In this document: positions 55,221 through 63,703 of the stretch, one piece after another
Position numbering within the stretch: the stretch's first letter is position 1
How the letters are laid out: every line of letters starts with the position of its first letter
IMG/VR virus record: IMGVR_UViG_3300013005_003552
Location: 62,001 to 126,000 of that record
Reading direction: 5' to 3' (one strand)
DNA: 64,000 nt
Origin: a virus
The notes under the pieces: generated by a model
The model's database searches: none
Told to the model about the DNA's origin: nothing
The model's input: only the letters and a program-made list of their open reading frames with translations
Translations under genes and position numbers: made by a program

Positions 55221-55249
55221 TTGACGATCTAAATAGATCATGTTACAAT
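55221..55249 (+). promoter_or_regulatory. Sigma70-like promoter of the sliding clamp
   Basis: TTGACG (55221-55226), 17-bp spacer, TACAAT (55244-55249). The spacer holds the palindrome GATCTAaaTAGATC (55226-55239). Start predicted near 55256, before AAGGAG and the ATG at 55272. Confidence 0.75.
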
Positions 55250-55271
55250 CAATTAACTCAAAGGAGAATCT

Positions 55272-56000
55272 ATGAAAGACTACTTACACGACATCGTGCA
55301 ACACACGCACAGCCTTGGTATTATTGACCTAGTGAAGATTACTGGCAATGACCAAGAAACCTGTATTGACAGTATCGCCGAAGATCGCAGTGTGATCGTA
55401 CAAGCCAAATTCAAGAACCCAGTTCCTGAATTTGTTGGAGTATTTGGCATGCCCAATCTTGGCAAACTAAACACTATCCTTAACATTCCTGAATACAAAG
55501 AAGATGCAAAACTGACCATACTAAGCCAAGATCGTAACGGCAATCAGGTACCAGTTGGTATCCACTTTGAAAACAAAAATGGCGACTTCAAAAACGAGTA
55601 TCGTTTTATGGCCAGCGAAATCATTAGCGACAAATTAAAAAGCGTGAAGATGAAACAGGTCAAATGGAATGTGGAATTCAATCCCACTGTGTCTAATATT
55701 CAAAGACTCAAGTTCCAGGCCAGTGCCAACAGTGAAGAGCCCACATTCATTGCTAAAACCGACAATGGAAAACTAAAGTTTTTCTTTGGGGATCACAGCA
55801 GTCATGCAGGAGATTTTGTTTTTCAAGATGGTGTAGGTACACTGAGCAAGCCTTGGAACTGGCCAGTGAATGCAGTGATTGGCATCCTGGGCTTGGCGGG
55901 TGACAAGAGTATGAAGATCAGTGATGAAGGTGTTATGCAGATCACTGTTGATTCAGGTATTGCAGAATACAACTATCTCTTACCAGCACAACAAAAATGA
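55272..56000 (+). CDS. 45: Sliding clamp (gp45-like)
   Basis: 242 residues (T4 gp45 228). The pattern VGVFGMPNLGKLNTILNIPEY, FKNEYRFMASEII and the late strand SMKISDEGVMQITVDSGIAEYNYLLP fits the two-domain DNA-clamp fold. It would tether the polymerase and, in T4, also activate late transcription. Identity to gp45 is low, so the call rests on fold pattern and the presence of gp43 and gp44. It has its own sigma70-like promoter. Ends with the typical Gln/Lys tail. It overlaps the next gene by 4 nt (ATGA). Confidence 0.75.
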   Translation: MKDYLHDIVQHTHSLGIIDLVKITGNDQETCIDSIAEDRSVIVQAKFKNPVPEFVGVFGMPNLGKLNTILNIPEYKEDAKLTILSQDRNGNQVPVGIHFENKNGDFKNEYRFMASEIISDKLKSVKMKQVKWNVEFNPTVSNIQRLKFQASANSEEPTFIAKTDNGKLKFFFGDHSSHAGDFVFQDGVGTLSKPWNWPVNAVIGILGLAGDKSMKISDEGVMQITVDSGIAEYNYLLPAQQK

Positions 56001-56353
56001 TAACCAGTCTTACAGGCACCGCTGGAGTGACAATATACGGAGGATTAAGTCCTCCGTATATTAACATGACACAGCCCAGCGCAGGTATGGTGCGCTACAA
56101 TGGTTCCAGTCAGCTCATGGAGGTGTACGATGGTACTGTTTGGTTACAGATGGGAAGTCATCCTACCATACAACTGGATGCCCGTGTGCAAGAAATATTG
56201 TACTGGGCAGAAAAGAAAATGCGTGAGGATCAAGAACTAGAAAAGCGCATGGAGCAGCATCCGGGTCTTAGAGATGCCTATGAAAAATTCAAGGTAATGG
56301 ATGTTCTCACACAAGAGAATGATAATAAAAAAGGAATCTATACCCGTGCTTGA
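55997..56353 (+). CDS. Small protein with beta-turn repeat style; contains a perfect hairpin
   Basis: 118 residues. The first half (MVRYNGSSQLMEVYDGTVWLQM) is of a style common in phage fibre-associated small proteins; the second half is helical (ARVQEILYWAEKKMREDQELEKRM). A 13-bp perfect inverted repeat (56032-56062) lies inside its first ~70 bases, encoding the TIYGGLSPPYIN part. Function unknown. Confidence 0.55.
   Translation: MITSLTGTAGVTIYGGLSPPYINMTQPSAGMVRYNGSSQLMEVYDGTVWLQMGSHPTIQLDARVQEILYWAEKKMREDQELEKRMEQHPGLRDAYEKFKVMDVLTQENDNKKGIYTRA
56032..56062. repeat. 13-bp perfect inverted repeat inside a coding sequence
   Basis: AATATACGGAGGA (56032-56044) is fully complementary to TCCTCCGTATATT (56050-56062), with loop TTAAG. 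It is the longest perfect stem I found in the window. Confidence 0.85.
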
Positions 56354-57938
56354 ACAAGACAATCTAACTGCCAAGCAAAGCGACTATGCTGTGTTCTTGC
56401 CGGCTATTTCAGGATTCTATGCAACCTTTATAGGAAAACAGCGTGTTAACAATGACTATGTTGATCCTGCTCGTATGCCTGCGGGCATGCAGGACATGGA
56501 ACAGATGAACTGGTTGAACAGCCAAAAAAGTTTGTTTCCTTATCGGTGGAGTCTTTATTCAGGCGGTCACGCTAATCTCAATCTTGACAAGGATGATGCC
56601 AGCGAAGACATGGTTCGCAAGCGTGAGCCAGGTACATTCATGCTTGGTGACTCTGGTGGATTCCAGATTGCCAAAGGCCTATGGGAAGGTGACTGGAAGG
56701 CCAATTCGGGTTGTGCCAAAGCACAAAAGAAGCGAGACGCAATTCTCAAATGGCTCGACGGTATCGCTGACTATGGCATGATCCTAGATATTCCAACCTG
56801 GGTCATTCACGACAAGAAGGCCAGTGCAGCCTGTCAGATTACCACGCTGGAAGAAGCAGTAGACGCTACCAAGTTCAATAATGATTATTTCATGCAGCAC
56901 AGAAAAGGCAAACGCAATGGTGGTGCCAAGTTCTTGAATGTGCTACAAGGTGACAATCATGCCAGTGCCGAAGAATGGTACCAGATCATGAAACACTACT
57001 GTGATCCTGTTCAGTATCCCGACACGCATTTTGACGGGTGGGCCATGGGCGGACAGAACATGTGTGATGTGCATCTTGTGCTCAGACGCTTGGTGGCTTT
57101 GCGACATGACAATTTACTACAAGAAGGTGTGCATGACTGGATGCATTTCTTGGGTACCAGTAAACTTGAATGGGCACTGTTACTCACTGACATACAAAGA
57201 GCAATTAGAAAATATGTTAACCCTGCTTTTACCATTAGTTTTGATTGTGCAAGCCCGTTTCTTGCCACTGCCAACGGGCAGATGTATCATCAGATAGATT
57301 TGCCGCATAATGACAAATGGTGTTATCGCATGGGGCCCAGCGCAGACGATAAAAAGTATGCTCTGGACACCAGACCGTTCAAGGATGTGGTTCTAGCAGA
57401 CAAGGTGTTCAATCACTTTGACGAAAGTCCTATCAGTCAACATCTTCAGATCAAGGATGTGTGCATATACAAACCCGGCGATTTGAACAAAATTGGCAAG
57501 GAAGGCAAGACCTCATGGGACAGTTTCAGCTATGCACTCATGATGGGTCATAATGTTTGGATGCACATTGAAGCTGTGCAGAGAGCCAATCGTGAATATG
57601 ATTCAGGCACTTGGCCCAACATGCTGTGGAATCAAGGCACCAAAGGTCGTACTGGCGATCATGCAAAATTTAGAGACATTGTTGATGCTATATTTGCTAC
57701 CAGTGACAAACAAGAAAGTTTAGACATTATCGAGCACTACAGTAGATATTGGATGGATATCATTGGCACTCGCGGTTTCAAAGGCGACAAAACCATGAAT
57801 GCTCATAGTCAATTTAATTCACTGTTTGAATTTGTAGAACCAGAGGCTGAGGAGACCGAACGCGATGAGAAAATGGCAGAAGATGCAGCAGAAGATCGAC
57901 TTGAACAACTTGCAAGAATCGAACGAGGAGGAGACTGA
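56346..57938 (+). CDS. dpdA: tRNA-guanine transglycosylase-like (DpdA-like) enzyme
   Basis: 530 residues from the GTG 56346 (AAGGA nine bases upstream; 8-nt overlap). An ATG at 56301 would add 15 residues and overlap 53 nt. TGT-fold motifs in order: FMLGD102-S-G-G-F-Q107 (catalytic base Asp), FLNVLQGD (196-203), WAMGGQ (232-237), HFLGTS (267-272) and F-D300-C-A-S-P (the FDC-x-P nucleophile site). The Cys-rich zinc site of bacterial TGT (CxCxxC) is not seen. Phage members (DpdA) put 7-deazaguanines into phage DNA, blocking restriction; an RNA substrate cannot be excluded. It is longer than bacterial TGT (~375), with an acidic C-terminus (EPEAEETERDEKMAEDAAED). Confidence 0.75.
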   Translation: MLEQDNLTAKQSDYAVFLPAISGFYATFIGKQRVNNDYVDPARMPAGMQDMEQMNWLNSQKSLFPYRWSLYSGGHANLNLDKDDASEDMVRKREPGTFMLGDSGGFQIAKGLWEGDWKANSGCAKAQKKRDAILKWLDGIADYGMILDIPTWVIHDKKASAACQITTLEEAVDATKFNNDYFMQHRKGKRNGGAKFLNVLQGDNHASAEEWYQIMKHYCDPVQYPDTHFDGWAMGGQNMCDVHLVLRRLVALRHDNLLQEGVHDWMHFLGTSKLEWALLLTDIQRAIRKYVNPAFTISFDCASPFLATANGQMYHQIDLPHNDKWCYRMGPSADDKKYALDTRPFKDVVLADKVFNHFDESPISQHLQIKDVCIYKPGDLNKIGKEGKTSWDSFSYALMMGHNVWMHIEAVQRANREYDSGTWPNMLWNQGTKGRTGDHAKFRDIVDAIFATSDKQESLDIIEHYSRYWMDIIGTRGFKGDKTMNAHSQFNSLFEFVEPEAEETERDEKMAEDAAEDRLEQLARIERGGD

Positions 57939-57939
57939 T

Positions 57940-58113
57940 ATGGAAAGCACCAGCAATCGAGTCCGTCATTTGGAAGAAATGCATAGAGTTTTGGACTTAA
58001 AAATAACAGAAATGCAACAGCATCCACATGTGGACGAACAAAAGGTTGCAGAATATAAGAAACAGAAGTTACAATACAAGGACGAAATTTCTAGACTTAG
58101 GTGTCAAGAATAG
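57940..58113 (+). CDS. 57-aa DUF465-like coiled-coil protein
   Basis: 57 residues, start ATG 57940 preceded by GAGGAGGAG. The sequence (RHLEEMHRVLDLKITEMQQH ... YKKQKLQYKDEISRLR) has the DUF465/YdcH layout (hydrophobic heptads with a K-K-x-K-L-x-x-K-D-E-I end). DUF465 is of unknown function. Two bases after the previous stop. Confidence 0.6.
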   Translation: MESTSNRVRHLEEMHRVLDLKITEMQQHPHVDEQKVAEYKKQKLQYKDEISRLRCQE

Positions 58114-58147
58114 AAACAACAACACAAACAATTGTCCGAGGACTACA

Positions 58148-58471
58148 ATGATCACTAAAGGTTTTTACAAGTGGCTGGCCCAAAAAATTTCTTCTGCACA
58201 AGAGGACAACCAAGACGAGCTGCGGCATAATCTATCAAAGTTTGGACAAGGCATTCCGGCAGGGCATACCAGAGTGTATGATGAGGTGGATGCCACTTTG
58301 GATTTGCACTTCCGCATGAGCAAAGCCGAAAACGGTTATGTAATGTCAGTTAGACACACTGATCGTAAAACTGAAAGATCAAATAATACACTGTATTTGA
58401 TAGCAGATCATGAAGATCTTGGTCAAAGTATTTCTCATATAATCACTGTTGAAAGTTTGAAAATCAAATGA
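58148..58471 (+). CDS. Unknown 107-aa protein
   Basis: 107 residues from the ATG at 58148 with GAGGA upstream; a longer frame from 58028 would overlap the previous gene. Soluble, basic and beta-rich. No domain recognised. Overlaps the next gene by 4 nt. Confidence 0.55.
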   Translation: MITKGFYKWLAQKISSAQEDNQDELRHNLSKFGQGIPAGHTRVYDEVDATLDLHFRMSKAENGYVMSVRHTDRKTERSNNTLYLIADHEDLGQSISHIITVESLKIK

Positions 58472-58983
58472 ATCGTCAAGGACATGAAACTGTGAAATTC
58501 TTTGTTGGCCAAGAAGTTGAGCACTCGCCTGCTTACGGCATGCGCACACTGTTTGTGATTGGTTTGCAAAACCCAACTGATATAATTGGATGGGCTCAGC
58601 AGTGTGAATGTCAGCACATCTATTTTGGTGCCAATCAAACTTTTCCCAATCCTGGCATCAATGACAGTGACACATGGCGACCTTGGGAAAACATGATCAA
58701 GGCTGCACTGGACTCTGGTGCATGGTGTACGCTGGATCTTGATGTGAGTGCAGTCGAAGCCTTGCACGAAAGTGGCTTGTGCGAATATGCTAGATTCATT
58801 CCCATGATCAGTGTTAAACTGCCCTACATTAGTTTGCTCAATTACAATACCACAATTAAACTAGATGACCGAGACTTTGAATCAACCAACCCTGGCGTGT
58901 GGTGCCATAGTCTACATGATTTGAAAAATCGTGCAGTGTTCACTGACTGGTCTAAATATTCTCAAGATGAGGTGATAACATGA
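58468..58983 (+). CDS. Unknown 171-aa protein, conserved-looking
   Basis: 171 residues, soluble alpha/beta. Notable segments are HSPAYGMRTLFVIGLQNPTDIIGWAQ, CQHIYFGANQTF and YARFIPMISVKLPYISLLNYNT. It resembles conserved proteins in T4-like marine phages but no function is known. It lies between the TGT-like and QueD-like genes and so may belong to the same modification set. 4-nt overlaps with both neighbours. Confidence 0.55.
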   Translation: MNRQGHETVKFFVGQEVEHSPAYGMRTLFVIGLQNPTDIIGWAQQCECQHIYFGANQTFPNPGINDSDTWRPWENMIKAALDSGAWCTLDLDVSAVEALHESGLCEYARFIPMISVKLPYISLLNYNTTIKLDDRDFESTNPGVWCHSLHDLKNRAVFTDWSKYSQDEVIT

Positions 58984-59183
58984 AAGAGTTTTTAATAAGA
59001 GACGAACCTGCATTTAGATTAAAAGGGCGAATGAGCCAGTGTCTGAGCCCAGAGAATCTTTGGTGCGTGGAATTCACTGGGCAAAGTCTAAATGACAAAG
59101 GTGAAGTGGTTAATAATAGTACCTATCAGTTTTTCCTTGAGGACGCACATATACAAAACATGGTAAAAGGATTACTGTCATGA
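58980..59183 (+). CDS. 67-aa small protein, unknown
   Basis: 67 residues, ATGA overlap. Sequence FRLKGRMSQCLSPENLWCVEFTGQSLNDKG. No family; one member of the small-gene cluster. Confidence 0.5.
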   Translation: MKEFLIRDEPAFRLKGRMSQCLSPENLWCVEFTGQSLNDKGEVVNNSTYQFFLEDAHIQNMVKGLLS

Positions 59184-59332
59184 CCTGCGAAACCTGTGGC
59201 AAAGACTACTCCCCAGCCTGTGACTTTCAGCAAGGTCGCTGTCCGTTGCATCCACCCATGTGGAACTTGACACCATATCATTTTCGCTATCTCACACTTG
59301 TCAACACTATCAAAGGTTGGTTTCGCTCATGA
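59180..59332 (+). CDS. 50-aa Cys-rich small protein
   Basis: ATGA overlap at 59180; 50 codons ending TGA (59330-59332). C3-x2-C6-G, C14, C21-P-L-H: four cysteines and a histidine suggest a zinc-binding knuckle, followed by a hydrophobic aromatic tail. Function unknown. Confidence 0.55.
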   Translation: MTCETCGKDYSPACDFQQGRCPLHPPMWNLTPYHFRYLTLVNTIKGWFRS

Positions 59333-59769
59333 ATACACAAATGGACAGATCACAAACAGACATAAACAGTGAAGTTGCAGATCGCATGATATGGGTGCGT
59401 TTTGAAAAAGAGGGTATTCATAAATATCCAGCAGCACTGGAGGATCCTAAACTTGCGGATGTATCTTTTCTTGGCTTTCCTCATCGCCATATTTTTCACT
59501 TCCGGGTGTCAATCAGTGTGTTCCATAATGACAGGGACATCGAATTCATCCAGTTCAAACGATGGCTGGAGAGTCTGTATAGCGATTCCACTCTAGAACT
59601 CAATTATAAATCCTGCGAGATGATTGCAGACGACTTATATATCCAAATTAACTTGCGTTACCCCGGCAGGCATGTTATTATCTCAGTTAGCGAAGACGAC
59701 GAAAACGGTTGCGAAATTGTTTATCGAGATCCCCGCACCCCAGAAAAAACTTTTTACCATCCAGTATAA
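59329..59769 (+). CDS. QueD-like (6-carboxytetrahydropterin synthase-like) protein
   Basis: 146 residues from the ATG at 59329 (ATGA overlap). The order of features matches the T-fold of QueD/PTPS: IHKYPAAL (H31), P-H52-R-H54-I-F (the H-G-H zinc site), then DIEFIQFKRWL (the DF-x-x-L-K helix), SCEMIADDL (the T-S-E-N-L-A helix) and ISVSEDDENGCEIVY (the E-T-x4-A-x-Y end). The catalytic cysteine expected just before the H-x-H site is absent, so activity is uncertain. It probably converts a dihydroneopterin triphosphate-type substrate in the 7-deazaguanine pathway, in line with FolE downstream and the TGT-like gene upstream. Confidence 0.5.
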   Translation: MNTQMDRSQTDINSEVADRMIWVRFEKEGIHKYPAALEDPKLADVSFLGFPHRHIFHFRVSISVFHNDRDIEFIQFKRWLESLYSDSTLELNYKSCEMIADDLYIQINLRYPGRHVIISVSEDDENGCEIVYRDPRTPEKTFYHPV

Positions 59770-59783
59770 TAGGAGAAATCAAG

Positions 59784-60092
59784 ATGGCGCACCCAAAGTG
59801 GCTTACCAAATACTTTGTTATGAAGTCCGAAGTTAATCAAATCTATGATGACTTAGAAAAATATCGTGAGTTCTGTGTTTCACACGGTCGTGTGTTCAAT
59901 GAAGCGGCACTGTACAATGAACGCGACAGAGATTTTTCTGATTTCATGCGTTTCAAAGAACGAGGATATAGCAAGAATCATTGGAACTGGGCCAACAAAG
60001 ATCCTAACGAACAGCGTAAACCCTTCAACAAAGACAACCGAGGCCCTCGTGGTTTTAACAACTATCGCTCAGGATACAATCGCAATGCGTAA
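59784..60092 (+). CDS. Unknown 102-aa basic protein
   Basis: 102 residues from the ATG at 59784 with AGGAGA; the longer frame from 59709 reads back into the QueD-like gene. Aromatic/basic with Asn/Arg-rich C-terminus (NKDNRGPRGFNNYRSGYN), like RNA-binding tails. Overlaps the next gene by 8 nt. Confidence 0.55.
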   Translation: MAHPKWLTKYFVMKSEVNQIYDDLEKYREFCVSHGRVFNEAALYNERDRDFSDFMRFKERGYSKNHWNWANKDPNEQRKPFNKDNRGPRGFNNYRSGYNRNA

Positions 60093-61275
60093 GTTATACT
60101 ACATGGGTCTTGAAAGTTACAAAGCTCGGTACACACTACAGCTAACAGAATGGAATCGTCGTGTGTTCGAACGACGCGGACTTGATGTTAGTTATGTACC
60201 AGGACTTACTCTGGACAATGGAGAAAAGATTGTGGTTGGTCAGGTGCTGGATGCACATGGTCGCACATACTTTGGCATGAGCCAGCTGATGAATCTAGTT
60301 AGACTAATGCAGCAAGGAGAAGTAACCAGTGAAGATGTTATCTACTTTGAAGACATGTTTCAGCCCGGTATTGAGAGCTTACCTTATATTCTCAATCAAG
60401 TGCCTGCTAATCTGCGTCCTCGCATTTTTGTCCGTTGTCTTGCTCAAGCCATTGATCCTGATGACTTCGTACATGTATGGGGCATGTCTAAGTGGATGGG
60501 CTTGTATGAAAAAATGGTATGCGAACTTGTCCGGGACTCAGGAGGCGCAGTACTAGCCACCAATGAAGAAATGGTCATGCACATGAAGATTGCAGGATGG
60601 GATTGTCCTATCTACAACATTTCAGGCCTGGCCTTTGGCAAGGATGAAGTGCGTGAGCGTGTACCTGGCGAACTCAAACCATTCCTTGAACGCAGTATGC
60701 GTGTGGGCTTTGCAGCTCGCTGGGATCAAGAGAAACAGCCCAACTTTTACATGGACTTGATTGAACTCTACCATGAGCGCAATCCCGGCAACACAGTAGA
60801 GTTTGCTGTGTTCTCTGGTGCGCCATTGCGTACCAACAATGACAGCTACATGGCTCGTACACGACAAATGCAAGCCGAAGGCAAACTGACAATCTATGAA
60901 GATCTAGAAAAGAACGACTACTATGCTCTTCTTGCTGACACTCGGGTGTTGTTCAATTGTGCTTTACAAGACTGGGTTTCTAACACAGTGAGCGAAGCAG
61001 ATACTCTTGGTTGCAATGTACTTTATCCTGCTTACCGTAGTTTCCCCGAGTCCTTTGGCAATGATCACACTAGATTGTATGTGCCTTGGTCATTGAAAGA
61101 CGCTTGTAAGAAACTGGAGAAACTTTTGTACCTGGAAAGTTCTCGTATGGGCAAGATCAGTGACTGGACCAATGGCACTGTAGATCGTATTGTCGACATC
61201 ATCGAAGGCCAAGGCGAGCAATGGTTGCGCATGAGTACAGACTATCGTAAACACACTCACGAAAGTAAATTCTAA
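60085..61275 (+). CDS. GT-B-like glycosyltransferase candidate
   Basis: 396 residues from the ATG at 60085, MRKLYYMGLESYKARYTLQL; a much longer frame upstream is spurious. The first half has a Rossmann-like part with HVWGMSKWMG and GAVLATNEEM. The second half has RVGFAARWDQEKQPNFYMDLIEL and LADTRVLFNCALQDWVSNTVSEADTLGCNVLYP, like the GT-B sugar-nucleotide site (E-x7-E variant SEADTLG). It could glycosylate DNA, phage or host surface. The donor may come from GalE (62667). Confidence 0.55.
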   Translation: MRKLYYMGLESYKARYTLQLTEWNRRVFERRGLDVSYVPGLTLDNGEKIVVGQVLDAHGRTYFGMSQLMNLVRLMQQGEVTSEDVIYFEDMFQPGIESLPYILNQVPANLRPRIFVRCLAQAIDPDDFVHVWGMSKWMGLYEKMVCELVRDSGGAVLATNEEMVMHMKIAGWDCPIYNISGLAFGKDEVRERVPGELKPFLERSMRVGFAARWDQEKQPNFYMDLIELYHERNPGNTVEFAVFSGAPLRTNNDSYMARTRQMQAEGKLTIYEDLEKNDYYALLADTRVLFNCALQDWVSNTVSEADTLGCNVLYPAYRSFPESFGNDHTRLYVPWSLKDACKKLEKLLYLESSRMGKISDWTNGTVDRIVDIIEGQGEQWLRMSTDYRKHTHESKF

Positions 61276-61277
61276 TT

Positions 61278-61382
61278 ATGATTTATGTCATTGGAATCCT
61301 TTTGGTGGTCGCCATGTACTTTTTCATCTGCATGGTAGACAGCGAAACCAAACATCACGACCAGGATTCCAATGGACTTTGA
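61278..61382 (+). CDS. 34-aa single-helix membrane peptide
   Basis: ATG 61278 to TGA 61380-61382, 34 codons: IYVIGILLVVAMYFFICMV then an acidic/His-rich tail. Two bases after the previous stop, overlapping the next gene. Small membrane peptide, function unknown. Confidence 0.45.
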   Translation: MIYVIGILLVVAMYFFICMVDSETKHHDQDSNGL

Positions 61383-61611
61383 GCTGTGGCATCAATTGTT
61401 AACTGAAACTGTGTATTGGCAAGACATCAACCCTCACAGGTCTCTTGATATTTTGCAACGCACTGCTGTGGCCTGGGCACATGATCAGAAGTATTTTATG
61501 CAATCTGGTCCTGACCGGGTGGATTTGACAAAACTCTACGAACAATATAAACTACTAGAAACTCTCAAAGGAACTTATCATGGCGAAGAAATCGGATCAG
61601 AACACTGCTGA
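61372..61611 (+). CDS. Unknown 79-aa protein
   Basis: 79 residues, overlapping the small membrane peptide by 11 nt and the next gene by 32 nt. Helical and soluble (WHQLLTETVYWQDINPHRSL, LTKLYEQYKLLETLKG). No known family. Confidence 0.5.
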   Translation: MDFELWHQLLTETVYWQDINPHRSLDILQRTAVAWAHDQKYFMQSGPDRVDLTKLYEQYKLLETLKGTYHGEEIGSEHC

Positions 61612-62656
61612 ACCAGTGAACCCAGAACATGAACATCTAATCGAGGTACTAAAGTTCACTCCGCGTACTTACAAAATCCAGCTATGGGGTTACGGCGGTG
61701 AGTACGCCATGGGCACTGTGGACCGAAACATATATGATTACTTTCGTAGGCGTAGATTGAGCGTGGCTGATTTTGCCTGGGACAGTGACTATGCTGAAAC
61801 TCATAACATACCAGAATCCATGTGGCCATTTGTTCCAGGATCTTGGTATGAATGCGAAAACATGGGACATGTGTACGGAGTAGACCGAGCATCTGGCACC
61901 ATGCAGATTTTGGATGAAAATGGCGAAGTGGTGTATGAACGCAGCTTGGAAGAACTTGATGGTTGTGATGTAGAGCTTAACACTCGCGACGAAATTTGGA
62001 TTGATAGTCAACCCAAAGATACTGTTGTATTTTTTGGTTACACCGCTGACAAAGGAACCTTCTTTGAAGCTGACATAGAGCTTGGTGCTCCTTTTGATCC
62101 AGAAAAACTATGCTTGGTTATTGATGATTTTGATTCAAATGAGATCATCACAGGTGCAGAGTACGATGGCGAAGAACTGTGCAACGACGGCGGAGATACC
62201 AATGGCAAAGGATCTGATTTTGCATTCTACATTGCAGGCAGTAACAAAGGCCAGGGCTATGAGAGATATCGCGACATGGACGATATCAAATACAATCTTA
62301 CCAATTGGTTTCCTAGCAAAATCAAGCCTGTAGTTGCAGGTATATATGAAGTGGAAGCCAAACAAGGACATATCTATCATGCTGTGTGGTCTGGCGAGTT
62401 CTGGCACAATGAATGGAGTGATACAAAAGAACCATTGAAAATCAAGCAATGGCGAGGCATCGCCTATGATCCAGACGAGCAATTTCTTCGTGATGAGTTA
62501 GATCAAATATACTTGTCGCTTGTTGTTGAAGACCAAGATGCTGAAGTACTAAATTGCGAACATTGCGGCTGGAGCGGCAGTGCCAACAACACCAATGACT
62601 GGGATGGCCAAATGTGTTGCCCTGACTGTGGCGAACCTGTACAATCTATCAATTGA
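61580..62656 (+). CDS. Unknown 358-aa protein with C-terminal zinc ribbon
   Basis: 358 residues. The body is acidic and soluble with no recognised enzyme motif. The last ~30 residues form a zinc-ribbon-like pair: C-E-H-C-G-W-S-G and, 17 residues on, C-C-P-D-C-G-E-P. It may bind nucleic acid or a protein partner. Confidence 0.6.
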   Translation: MAKKSDQNTAEPVNPEHEHLIEVLKFTPRTYKIQLWGYGGEYAMGTVDRNIYDYFRRRRLSVADFAWDSDYAETHNIPESMWPFVPGSWYECENMGHVYGVDRASGTMQILDENGEVVYERSLEELDGCDVELNTRDEIWIDSQPKDTVVFFGYTADKGTFFEADIELGAPFDPEKLCLVIDDFDSNEIITGAEYDGEELCNDGGDTNGKGSDFAFYIAGSNKGQGYERYRDMDDIKYNLTNWFPSKIKPVVAGIYEVEAKQGHIYHAVWSGEFWHNEWSDTKEPLKIKQWRGIAYDPDEQFLRDELDQIYLSLVVEDQDAEVLNCEHCGWSGSANNTNDWDGQMCCPDCGEPVQSIN

Positions 62657-62666
62657 GAAAAATAAA

Positions 62667-63647
62667 ATGATCAAAGTATTTGTTACAGGAGCAACTGGCT
62701 ATATTGGTAGCCATGTATGCAAGAAATTAAAAGAAGATGGCTATGAAGTAATTGGTCTTGACCGTGTGCGCAGAGAACACACCCTGCAATACATGGATCA
62801 ATTTATAGAAGCAGACTATCATAGTCAAACCTGCATTGATGCACTGGTGCAGCATGCACCCCAAGCAGTTATTCATCTAGCAGGTACTAGTCTAGTAGGA
62901 CCCAGTGTGAGTGATCCTGGCGAATACTATACAAACAATGTGGCCAAGACTGCTGCATTGCTAAATGCCATACGGTTTCTAGAACACATGCCAGTGGTAG
63001 TTTTTTCTAGCAGTGCCGCGGTGTATGGTGCACCAGAAAAAGACCTGATACACGAAAACGATCCTTATAGCCCACTGAGTCCATATGGACAAAGCAAGGC
63101 CATGATTGAAATCATGCTAACGGATTTTTTCAAGGCCTACGGCATGTGCAGTGCCAGTCTGCGTTACTTCAATGCCTGTGGTGCTGACGAGTCTGGAACT
63201 CTTGGTCAAGCACCTGGTGCAACACACATTGTGGCTAGATTATTAGAAAGTGCTAGAGATAAAACAAAATTTACTCTTTACGGTAATGATTATAATACCG
63301 CAGATGGTACTTGTGTGAGAGATTATGTGCATGTGAGTGATCTAGCCTCGGCTCATAGCCTAGCAGTGTCGTACCTAATGAGCGATATGGATCCTTGCTT
63401 TGCTCTAAATCTTGGCACAGGCCAAGGATACAGCAATCAAGAAGTCATTGACACAGTTATCCAAACTGTTGGGTCTGTTGACATTTCTGTTGGCCCACGA
63501 CGAGCCGGAGATCCTGATCAACTGGTAGCAGGAAATGTGTTAGCCAAAGCAAAACTAGGTTGGCATCCAGAAAACTCTAATTTGTCCAATATTGTAACTT
63601 CTGCATGGAAGTGGTATAATAACCCATCAAATCAAGTTGACAACTGA
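62667..63647 (+). CDS. galE: UDP-glucose 4-epimerase-like (GalE/SDR)
   Basis: 326 residues from the ATG at 62667. NAD-binding motif VTGATGYIGSH (6-16), VIHLAGTSLVGPSV, SSSAAVYGAPE and the catalytic Y-G-Q-S-K (YxxxK), then RYFNACGAD, the GalE signature. Interconverts UDP-glucose and UDP-galactose; it could feed the glycosyltransferases at 42568 and 60085. Slightly shorter than E. coli GalE (338). Confidence 0.9.
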   Translation: MIKVFVTGATGYIGSHVCKKLKEDGYEVIGLDRVRREHTLQYMDQFIEADYHSQTCIDALVQHAPQAVIHLAGTSLVGPSVSDPGEYYTNNVAKTAALLNAIRFLEHMPVVVFSSSAAVYGAPEKDLIHENDPYSPLSPYGQSKAMIEIMLTDFFKAYGMCSASLRYFNACGADESGTLGQAPGATHIVARLLESARDKTKFTLYGNDYNTADGTCVRDYVHVSDLASAHSLAVSYLMSDMDPCFALNLGTGQGYSNQEVIDTVIQTVGSVDISVGPRRAGDPDQLVAGNVLAKAKLGWHPENSNLSNIVTSAWKWYNNPSNQVDN

Positions 63648-63665
63648 TCTAAATAAGTTTACAAT
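63637..63665 (+). promoter_or_regulatory. Sigma70-like promoter of folE
   Basis: TTGACA (63637-63642), 17-bp spacer, TACAAT (63660-63665), very similar to the clamp promoter; the spacer shares GATCTAAATA. Start predicted near 63672; the leader to the ATG at 63704 has CGGAGAG. Confidence 0.75.
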
Positions 63666-63703
63666 ACACAACTAGCCATCCTCGGCTATAACTCGGAGAG
63701 CAA

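Noticed and set aside
56301-56345. ATG 56301 as start of the TGT-like gene
   Set aside because: It needs a 53-nt overlap with the previous gene; GTG 56346 with AAGGA upstream and an 8-nt overlap suits the region better. Not excluded.
59419-59426. CATAAATA late-like octamer
   Set aside because: It lies inside the QueD-like coding sequence with no start codon in range, so it is treated as chance.
59866-60084. N-terminal extension of the GT-B-like gene
   Set aside because: It reads through the complete preceding gene in another frame and looks non-natural; ATG 60085 gives a normal start.
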